From Isoetes taiwanensis (lineage: Eukaryota > Streptophyta > Lycopodiopsida > Isoetales > Isoetaceae): a stretch of DNA of 64,000 nucleotides. The DNA is taken from positions 19,017,858 to 19,081,857 of the forward strand of contig JAJEKV010000024.1 in NCBI GenBank assembly GCA_021234155.1, read 5' to 3'. The notes beneath the pieces are model-generated. The model searched no databases. It saw only the letters and a list, made by a program, of their open reading frames with translations, and was not told where the DNA came from. This document shows positions 55,597 to 64,000 of this stretch, in pieces. The position numbers were made by a program, and so were the translations under genes. The first letter of the stretch is position 1; every line of letters starts with the position of its first letter.

Positions 55597-56645
55597 TCTC
55601 TCTCCTCAATGCTTTTAAGAATCTCTCAAGTAATTCTTCCCCACATGCAGTTGTAAATATGAGGATCAACTTGAAGCGGAGATCTGATTTCTTTCATTTT
55701 ATTCAAAAGGTTTTCCTTTTCTGAACTTTAGCCATGTGCTTGTTTTTGGCACATTTCTTGATCCAATCCTTGGATTTTTTTATCTTGTAGTAAAAATGTT
55801 TCATTGATGAATTTGGCAACATGGGATCAATAGATTGATAAAAATCAGCAAACTCCTGTTGGAAGGAAGCATTCTGAAGCAGAGAGCAATTTAATTTGAA
55901 GGGGATATTTCCACCTCTGGGGGAACTTAGCAGGTGCTTAGTATTAAGAAATTGAGGTTGGTGATCCGAAATGGAAGTACCTTCATCACTTGTTACAAAG
56001 CAATTGTCCCAGAAATCAGAATTTGGATTGGAGACATAAAATCTATCCAAAGCACAAAAAGACTCTATCTTGATCTTTCTGCTTATTAGACCAGGTGAAA
56101 ATAGATGTGGAAGATGGAATATGAATTAGGGAAGAGTCAGCTATAAATTTATCCCAATTCCTTCTCTCAGTAATGGACATGTTTATTTTGTTTCCAAGTT
56201 TCATGTCCCAAGCTGGAGTATTATTAAAATCTCCAGCCAAAATCCAGTCAACTGTGGAGTTACTAGTGATCCAAGAATTGATATCAGGCCAGAGCTTTTC
56301 TCTTTCTTTAGGACAAGTAGAAGCATAGACATTTATGACCCCAAAGGTGGAGTTATTAACTGAGAAAGTTACAGCTTGCCACATTTTAGATATGTTGTTG
56401 CAAAAGGAGATGTGATGGAGATTTTTCCAAATGATGCACATTCCCCCTATAGTTCCATTTGCTTCCATCCATATAGAGGAAGCCCCAGGGTAGATCCAAT
56501 CACCCAAGCTGGAAGCTTCAAATTTAGGTAGCTTCAACTCTTGTAGCAAAACAATGTCTGCATTGTATTGTCTGATTTGAGAGATGGCTCTCCTTCTTTT
56601 GAGAGGACCCTTAATTCCTCTCAAATTCCAACTGATTATCTTCAT
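55597..56645 (-). pseudogene. L1 ORF2 APE endonuclease
   Basis: The ORF2 start codon is the ATG at 56645 (MKIISWNLRGIKGPLKRRRA). The endonuclease shows ADIVLLQELK (catalytic Glu), NVYASTCPKEREKLW and ILAGDFNNTPAW (Asp/Asn pair). A shift near 56043 leads into LDRFYVS-like and SDHQPQFL (His box; 56050-55703). The C-terminal linker is cut by the retroposon at 55586. Confidence 0.92.
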
Positions 56646-57028
56646 TATAAAAATGAGAGATGATCAGATAGAAGAATGAGAAATAGATAACTCTCACTGC
56701 TTTTTTTTAGCCCTCTTAGAAGCTTGTTTAAATTTTTTGCTTCTTGTATTATTTGCAGGAGTGTTAGAATCCCTCAAGACTGGCAAAGCTTTAGATGGAG
56801 GTTTAGCTATAAGCCCGGGGGATTCACCTTTGATCAGCGTACAACCCATGAGAGTTCAACGGAGGGGTGTTTTTTGGACCATTTGCGTACATATACTTAG
56901 AGGTTAGGGGTGTTTTTAGGCACTGACTTGGAGCAATATCTATACACAGAGGGGTCAAATTGCCTTTTGAAATTGCCTATACAAGGGGGGTTTTTTGCTA
57001 CCCTCAGAGCAGCGGATGCCATACCCCC

Positions 57029-59410
57029 TTATGTATAAGTGCATCCCCCCGGGGCTATAAGAAAGGTATCCCTTAACAACTCATCATCTCCCCATCTATT
57101 TTTTCCCAAGTTTTCTTTATTATTATCAATATTATTGTTAATCTCATCCTCACTGTCAGAAATACCCCCTGGGATGAACTCAAACATTTTGTTTATGGAG
57201 TTATCAAACAAGCATTTTTTAGAACTATTAAAAGGTACTTGCCCGGAATGTTGAGCATCTTCCTCTATAACTTGAGAATTGGTGATGATCTCAGGGCTGA
57301 GACTTTGTGGAGTTTCCTTGTTGATATGAGAAGCCTGTCGATCAGGTGTGTCCAGAACAATGTCCTTCTCTGTCATACTATCCATACTTTCTGTAGCTTG
57401 ATCTTGAGCAGCCTGAAAGCTTTGACTTGAGTTCATGCACAATATACCTTCTTGTAATATATAGCCATTTGCTTCTCAATATCAGAAGAAATGGATTGGC
57501 AGCCATAATTATCAGAAGATAGGTTTTTTTCCAGATCAATGAGGGGTTCAAGCTGGACTAAAGTGTTTGAGAGAGAAGGTTGAGACAATAGGTCAGCAGG
57601 TGTATTGGATGAGGGATAAGCAGAAAGTTCAATCAACTTCTCATGATTTTCAGAATTCAACAATTTATTAGAATCATGGTTAGTATTCAGATTTGCAAGT
57701 ACCTGGAATTGGTTGTAGCAGAGGACCTTATTTACCATGTCAGATTGATTTGGTTTAGCAATCTCCAATACATCCTGGTTATTGTTTGTGTCCTTGTCTT
57801 GATCTGTAGCTGAGGTTGATGGTATTGAGTTCTCTGTCTTTGATGCAGAATTCTCAATCAGAGAGATTGAGTTCTTATTTTCTTTTATACCCATAGTGGT
57901 CATAGGCGGTATGGCTTTATCTAATTAATGAATCTCCCTTACTGCTTTGTTTGAGATTCAATGAGTTAGACAATCTAGAATTATTCAGGTTTTTAGCATC
58001 CTGAATAATTCTGTCTAGAGTGGAATGTAGATCCTCAGTTGATCTTGCAGCTTGATCCATAGGAGCTTTGCCTTTATGGCTGAATCCTCCATATTTCTGT
58101 ATGACTTTTATACCAGAAGCATTTTTATTTGCTCCTATTAAAGTGCTTCTACTTGATATCGAGTCAGAAATAACAATGCCCTGAATATTCTTTTGCTTTT
58201 CCTTTTCCATTATGTTCTTTTGGATTCTCCTTTGAGAACCATTCACTTTTTTTCAAGCAAAAGCATGGTTATTGATTGGAACTTCCAACCTAGTTGGCCC
58301 TTGAAAATCTTGTGAATTGATATTTTTATGTGCCATAGTTTCTGCTGAAGTTTCTGCTGTAGTCTTGAACATATCTGCCTCATTTGATTCCTTTGAGGGA
58401 ATTGTATTTACTGTGACATCTGCTTGCTTAATGGAGGTTGTCTTACAATTTTCATACCAAAAGTGCCTATAATCACATATTTGGCAATGAGGAGGCAAAC
58501 CTGACCATCTTAGTGATAGGACTGATTTTTGTCCAAAAGCATCAAAAAAGGGAATAGTAGTAGGGACTGGTTTGGATAGATCAATTTGAATGAAGGCACG
58601 GGAAGGTCTCTTAGGGGAATAGTCTGTTGAAATATATGTGCCAATGGAGTTGAATAAATCCTGAAACAGTCTTCATTCCAATAAATTGGATTAAGCCCAT
58701 GTAGAGTAGTTGAGGCAATGCACAAGGACTCAAAAGAGGTTGTATCTAGCATGGGGTGCCATTTGAGAAAGCATATTTGAAAACTCTCAAAAGCCAGATG
58801 ACCACGGTTTAGCAAAGTTTGCTGTTCTAGAGTTATCACATTCAATCATAATAAATGGATAGTTTAGCCAGTACATGGCTTTGATGAGAATGCCTTTCTG
58901 TAAGTTTTGGCAGAAGGTCCACAGTTTCCCAAGATTAATTCCACATTTGTTAACTTTGACTAGAACAGCTGTGTCTTTTAGAGTTGACATTTTAGCATGA
59001 ACAAAAGGGAGATTTAAAGAAATACCATGGTACAGAGCTTGTTTGTTCCCTTCAGCAGTTCGAGCCTCCAATAAAGCATCATCAAGGCTTTGTCCTTTGA
59101 AGACATCTCTCCAGATTTGAACTCCATATGGCAAGGGAATTTGAGTAGAAGGATCACGAAAATGGCGGTCGACCATATAGATCGGGATCCTTGGACCAGA
59201 TTATCCCATTTGAACCTTGTGAGTTCTAGGATGCATGATCTGATCATCAGAGAGAAGGTTAGAGAAATCTCCAAAAATCAGACAATTTTTTGGGTTTTCT
59301 TGAAAAAGTCTTAACTGATGAAGCAAAATCGGTCGCTCAGAGTTTTTTAGTTGAGCAAAACCGTGAAGAAAGGCAAGGAATTTAGGGCTAAAATTGGTTT
59401 TAATTTCCAT
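57029..59410 (-). pseudogene. L1 ORF1 (Gag-like, with zinc knuckle)
   Basis: Minus-strand frames run from about 59410 to 57029. The first pieces (59176-58787) resemble the N-terminal fold of plant L1 ORF1 (DUF4283-type). WLNYPFIMIE and an FESFQICFLKWHP-type stretch follow, then the knuckle GLPPHCQICDYRHFWYENC (about 58500-58445; CX2CX3HX5C, slightly off the usual spacing). A long polar, Ser/Asn/Gln-rich tail (58246-57029) has no recognisable domain. At least five shifts or stops are present. About 370 nt of noncoding leader separate it from ORF2. Confidence 0.75.
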
Positions 59411-60070
59411 GGAAAAGGTTCAGGAGTTTTGAACAGTGACACGTGGGAAGAAAGAAAAAGGGGTGGGAAAAATAATTCAAGAAAATGGAGAAAAGAAATT
59501 GAAAGGGGGAAGCTTATCACTAAGAGATCGAAGCAACCATCCACATTGTCCCAGATCTACGTCATTGTATAATTTAACTGTCAATTTTGTGTCTGTCCAA
59601 TCACAGTTTACTCGAAAAATAGCAGTAGCTTCTGTGTTTTTGTTCCCAATGAATTCCTCTAACCAAGATTGAATGATTTCAACCTCAAATTCTTCACATC
59701 TCGGCACAAATGAGTATTCCGAATGGAAATTTTCCTCTGTGAACAATTTCTGTGTAGCCAGAGATTGCCAAAGTGGAGCAGCAGATCCTCTTAAATGGCC
59801 ACAAGTTAATCTGCCTCTGTCTTGGAGAATTACAAAGAAATTTGCATCCATCTGTAGATTATTTGACAGGAATTCATATGGCAGCAACCTCGGATTGCTA
59901 GCCCTTATAGGGCTAGCAGGGATTTCGATTGAATTGGATTCTAGAGAAGCAGATTTTTCAAAAAATAGGCAAGAAAGTGGTGCAAACTGAAAAATTCACT
60001 AAAGGACAAAGTTTCCAAGAAAATTGGCGCTTAGTAACACCATCACCTAAAATAGGCCAGGGTTTAACTC
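59411..60070 (-). other. L1 5' region
   Basis: Between the ORF1 pieces and the AAGAACACTT target duplication. A 136-residue minus-strand frame (59887-59477) with a CGHLRGSAAPLWQ stretch could be the real N-terminus of ORF1 or upstream leader. I cannot decide which. Confidence 0.4.
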
Positions 60071-61735
60071 AAGAACACTTCAACATCTAAAGCAAGTGCT
60101 TAAAGTGTTGCGATCCTCAAGCAAAGGATTGCTTATTTGGATCACATTTTGTCGTGGGAGGAAGTATCTCCAGACCCTGGCAAAGTACGAACAGTACAAG
60201 AATGGACTCAATCTGAGAATGTTCATGAGTCGAGGAGTTTTCTAGGTTGGCTACCTACTACCGAAAATTTGTGTCTAAGTTTTCTAAGGTAGTAGCCCCG
60301 CTCACCGATCTTTTGAGAAAAAATCAAAAGTATGTGTGGGGTCAAGCTCAACAAGAGACCTTTGAAAGGATTAAAAGTCTTTTGGTGGGTAGTCCAGTAC
60401 TGAAGGTACCTGATCTCTATGAGTCATTTGAGGTATACGGGATGCTTATGGGATAGCTCACGGGGGGCTGTGCTTATGCAACAAGGTCATGTTAATGCAT
60501 ATGAAAAGCCATAAGCTTAATCAAAGCGAGAATGGAATTATCGCGACATATGAGCAAGCACTATTAGCTATAGTTCATGCATTGAAGGCGTGGCGGCACT
60601 ACTTGAGATGTGGTACCGGTAAAAGAGCAGCGCAAGTTTGTGGTATATCTTGACCACAAGCTTAAAGTTTTTCGAGAGCCAAGGCTGAGATTAGCCCTAG
60701 GCAAGCTAGGTGGCTTGACTTTTTGTATGAGTTCCATTTTAGTATTGAGCATACCCACGGAAAGGATAATCACGTTCTTGATGCCTTATCGAGGATTAAG
60801 CATTGAATACTTTGATGGTAGGGGAGAATGATCTCTTCCAAAGGATTATAGTGGCATGTCAAGAGGATAAGCAACAACCCGTAGTAACCAAGTTTGGGGA
60901 TTGGTGGGTGAATAAGATGGGTTGTATTTTTATAAATTAAGGATTTATGTTCCATTGCATGCTAATCTTTGAGAATTGACATTATGTGACCATCATGAAA
61001 CCCCACAAAATTTGGGCATGGGGGTGAGTGGAAGATGTATGAGTTGGTCAAAGCGCCACTACTCTTGGCTAGGCATGAAGGAACAAGTCTAGAACTTGGT
61101 TTCACATTGCTTGACATGTCAAGCTATTAAAAGTGACCATGGTGGTACCCCGGACTATTGCAACCTATACCTATACCATTGCAAAGATGGGAGTGTATAA
61201 GTATGGGCTTTAAAATTAAACTTTGTCTAGAACCATAAGGCAAAATCTTGAGGTGTGAGTGATTGTTGATTATCTAACTAAGTGCGCCCGGTTTATGGCC
61301 TTAAAGGAAGATGCTACGGGTCGGATGTAGCAATTACATATATGAGATATGTTTTTCCTATTTTTGGTTTGTCTTTATCTATCATAAGTGATAGGGATAC
61401 CAAGTTTATGGGTCACTTTTGGAAGGACCTTATGAAAGGCCTTAAGGTGCGATTAAGAATGAGTAGTGGTAACCACCGCAAAGGGATGGTCAAAGCGAGA
61501 AAATCAACATGATCACGGAGGATATATTGAGGAGCTTTGTCCATGAGCGACAAACTTCGTTGAGAAAAGTATTTTTCTTACCTAGAGTTTGCATATAACA
61601 ACAGCCATCATCACGGGGATTAAGATGATTCCCTTTGTTGCTATGATGGGGCGAAATCCCAGAATTTATGCCGGTATGCATAAGTATCTAAAGATAGATG
61701 CCGTCGTGAATATGTCGGATGACATGAACAGGGAA
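60071..61735 (+). pseudogene. Chromovirus Ty3 pol, right part (RT end, RNase H, integrase)
   Basis: Continues the gene interrupted at 34371. EHFNHLKQVLKVLRSSKQRI gives the RT end; FLGLATYYRKFVSKFSKVVA the connection (60245-60310); and EVYTDASD/LMQQGH-type RNase H (about 60430-60620) has several shifts. YLDHKLKVFREPR-like sequence and an ALSRIKH-type RNase H end (60800) follow. The integrase HHCC is heavily degraded. LSIISDRDTKFMGHFWKDLM (about 61375) carries the second integrase Asp, and MSSGNH the PQTDGQ region. Decay is advanced. No chromodomain or LTR is found before the signal fades near 61735. Confidence 0.85.
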
Positions 61736-62655
61736 TAAATTACTAATCGCATATTTCTTATTAGCCAGAATGACTTTAGCTAAACTTGCTCGATATTAAT
61801 CTCAAAACTTTACGTGGTTTAGCTAAACTCTATACATTTTCCCTCTCATACTTTCTAGCGTTTAGCTAAACTAACCCAAACATCATCCCAAAAATTTCTA
61901 TGGTGTGGCCCAACGAAAAATATTAAACCAAATTACAAAGGGTAGTGCTAAGGGTTTATGAAATCATAAAGCCGCCAGCCACCCTGATAGAACAACCATT
62001 AAGCAACACCGCCAGCGGTGAGGCTAATAGGACTAGCGGTGCATATAGCCTTTATTGCACCTAGGACTTGAACCCTCGTCTATGACAAAGGGTGGCCAAT
62101 AATAACGCTTTTATGTTTAATGGCGATTATTTCTTGTGTACTTTTCTTGGGTAAAGGAAATGCCATTTAATTTGCTCAATTACATCAGCGACTTCCACGA
62201 TGATCATATCTAACTACACTTGAAAATCTGATTTCCTTCATGTTTACAATAAAGGTTCGCGATAGCTTCTTTCAACCAAAAACCGGATAGAAAAGCCGGT
62301 CCATATGTCTTTGCTAATGTTATTATAATCCGCGTCGAATGCGTTCATGCCCCTTTATGCACTATATGGAACTTACCTTCACGGAAAACAATACGAAAGC
62401 ATTCATTGTAGATCCATGGAATGATGAAGTATGCTATGAACTCAAGCATGATATGATTATACATTTTTGTGAGTCAAGGTCATTAGCCGTTGGCTTTGAT
62501 ATTTATAACTTGTGGGCATGCAAACCCATGGCACTTCCTCCTCCTAACATCAACATCATATTATGCTTTTGGCAATTTGAGACCTTTTTAGACATGCAAA
62601 ATGTAATCAGCATAAGTTCATTTGGTTTGAGTGCTTGCTCATCACATGTCACATG
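61736..62655 (+). other. Interval with one unrecognised ORF
   Basis: Mostly noncoding. A 105-codon frame with an ATG at 62339 (contains MELTFTENNTKAFIVDPWND) ends at 62656. I do not recognise it. FIVDPWND recalls VDPWHD of the element B N-terminal domain, too short a match to claim homology. The part 61740-62330 shows nothing I can name. Confidence 0.3.
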
Positions 62656-64000
62656 AGTAGAAATCAAATATTGTGAATAACAAACGACACCTTTCGTGGA
62701 CAAAATATTCTTTTGGGAAATGAAGCCACGCTGAAAGTTGAAGGAGTAGATGTAAAACTCTTAATGCCAAATGGGGAATTGAGAAAGGTACGGGAGGTAC
62801 TCTATGTCCCACACTTGAAGAATAATTTGTTATCTGTTGCCTCCTTCAGCGATAGAGGTCTTAGTGTAATATTTGTGAGGATGAAGCATTAATTGTTACT
62901 AAGGGACAGCACCCCAATTTAATTGGCCGAGCAAAAAGAAAGGCGGACTTTATAAGTTTTGTGGGTCATATGATTCTTTGCTGAAAATCGAGAATAAAAT
63001 GAATAAGGAAGAGAAGGAGCAGATTTGATGGCACGAGAGACTTGGCCACCTCTCATTCGATTGCATGGATAAAATGAAAACAAAAGATATGGTGAGAGAC
63101 TTACACCTTTGAAGTTTTTTTATTCTTGTTGTGAAGGTTCCAAACTTGGAAAGATGGCGAGACTCCACTGTTACAATTAGTACACTCGATGTTTTGCGGA
63201 TCCATAGGTACTAGCAATAGGAGGAGCAAGATATTGCATGATATTCATAGATGATTTCACAAGGAAAGGCGTGGATTTATTTTATAAAGGCAAAATCGGC
63301 GATCTTGGAGAAGTTTAAGGAATCTTAGAAATCTTTGAAGAATATGACCGGGGCATAAAGTTAAATTTCTTGCGCGATAATGGAGGAGAGTACACATCTA
63401 AAGCATTCAATGAATATCTCCATAAAGGCGGTATAAAAAGCGACTAACAACGCCTCATCATGCAAAGACAAAGTGGTGTCGTAGAAGCGCAAGAACAGAT
63501 CCATATGTAACTTAAGGTAAGCATTTACCTTGAAGTTTTTAGGCGGCCAGCGGCGGCGGCCTAAAGTACAAAGCGCACTATACTTGATTAATAGAAGCCA
63601 ACAAAGTCATTAATTAGCATCACTCAGGAGGAAGCATTTAGAGGTATCAAATCAACCGTAAAACATTTGAAAGTTTTTGGATGTAAAGTATGAATCTAAT
63701 TTTGATGATAGAGCCATACCTTGCATATTTGTTGGCTACGATGAAAAGAGGAAAGCCTATAAGTTATGGGATCCAATAAACAAGAAATTGATTATATCTC
63801 GAGATGTCACTTTTGATGAAAAGAATGATGGATCCAACTTGTTCTATATCCATGGATCAAGGGAGAATCCTTTTCCAACTTTTCGAGGATGTTCTTGGCG
63901 AGGCTTCGGATCAGCCGCAAAACACCGCGAGTGGATCAAACTAAGAAAATCAAGGTTGTCACATTCAAAGATGAAATAGGTGAAGGGTTTTGGTATTATA
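62656..64000 (+). mobile_element. Ty1/copia pol, decayed, running off the window
   Basis: In order on the + strand: the end of a protease (LRKVREVLYVPHLKNNLLSV, about 62780-62840); and the GAG-pre-integrase region, where shifted frames give WHERLGHLSFDCMDKMKTKD (about 63030). An integrase core follows, with IFIDDFTRK (first Asp, 63243) and a LRDNGGEYTS-type second Asp (about 63375). An intact piece then starts near 63677, with PCIFVGYDEKRKAYKLWDP and LIISRDVTFDE. This order is diagnostic of Ty1/copia. Many stops and shifts; the RT would lie beyond 64000. Confidence 0.9.

Larger units (their letters stand above)
34371..60070 (-). mobile_element. L1-type LINE (about 8 kb net), minus strand, carrying nested insertions
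   Basis: The 3' end is the poly(T) run at 34371-34378 (a poly(A) tail on the minus strand). The 5' end is at about 60070. Both are flanked by the target duplication AAGAACACT(T), at 34362-34371 and 60071-60080, inside a chromovirus RT gene. In order on the minus strand it contains ORF1 with a zinc knuckle, ORF2 (endonuclease, RT, zf-RVT), an extra downstream ORF and a 3' UTR. It has been entered by an AAT-tailed LINE (36315-52401) and a poly(A) retroposon (54091-55585). Confidence 0.92.

Noticed and set aside
1-64000. tRNA, rRNA or snRNA genes
   Set aside because: No cloverleaf with A/B boxes or conserved rRNA core was seen by eye; only tRNA-complementary primer sites of LTR elements are present.

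Overview
The window reads as repeat-rich nuclear DNA of a land plant. The evidence is Arabidopsis-type telomere repeats (CCCTAAA/TTTAGGG), a plant L1 LINE with a C-terminal zf-RVT domain, Ty3 elements of Tat/Athila-like and chromovirus type, and Ty1/copia remains. An endonuclease-deficient Penelope-like element and abundant non-L1 LINEs fit a lycophyte, fern or other non-flowering lineage better than an angiosperm, but that is inference. I see no intact conventional host gene and no rRNA or tRNA gene. The only host-like coding pieces are a divergent histone H3 C-terminal fragment (5380-5571) and a few unrecognised ORFs.

Layout. 1-6.7 kb: minisatellites, an unknown ORF (497-952), a LINE reverse transcriptase (RT) fragment (about 1290-2290), a long purine tract, GC-rich palindromes, a 303-bp tandem repeat and the H3 fragment. 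6.3-8.2 kb: an unknown ORF cut by an LTR-like sequence. 8.27-11.22 kb: a nearly intact Penelope-like element (PLE) without a GIY-YIG endonuclease. Its 3' region carries a hammerhead ribozyme fold and ends directly on (CCCTAAA)n. Beyond the telomere repeats lies a 5'-truncated copy of a second RT element, here called element B. The whole junction is tandemly duplicated with a period of about 1.11 kb. 14-17 kb is AT-rich and almost empty.

16.9-31.7 kb: a second copy of element B on the minus strand. A MITE-like inverted-repeat element interrupts it, and an 11.1-kb Ty3 element (17716-28807, TSD TTTGA) interrupts the MITE. 31.7-34.2 kb: a palindrome with 1-kb arms made of LTR-like sequence.

34.2-61.7 kb: layered nesting. 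A chromovirus RT (34246-34371, resuming at 60071) is split by an L1 (34371-60070, minus strand). The L1 is split by a LINE with an (AAT)n tail (36315-52401) and by a 1.5-kb poly(A) retroposon (54091-55585). The AAT-tailed LINE is split by a 12-kb Tat-like Ty3 element with 2.45-kb LTRs (36828-48867, TSD TCATG). 62.6-64 kb: a decayed Ty1/copia pol that runs off the window.

The most interesting system is at 8.3-14 kb. An endonuclease-lacking PLE and a 5'-truncated unusual RT element lie on either side of telomere repeats. Their orientations are those expected if each was copied onto a chromosome end primed by the G-rich overhang and then capped by telomerase. Self-cleaving RNA motifs sit just inside the PLE/telomere junction.
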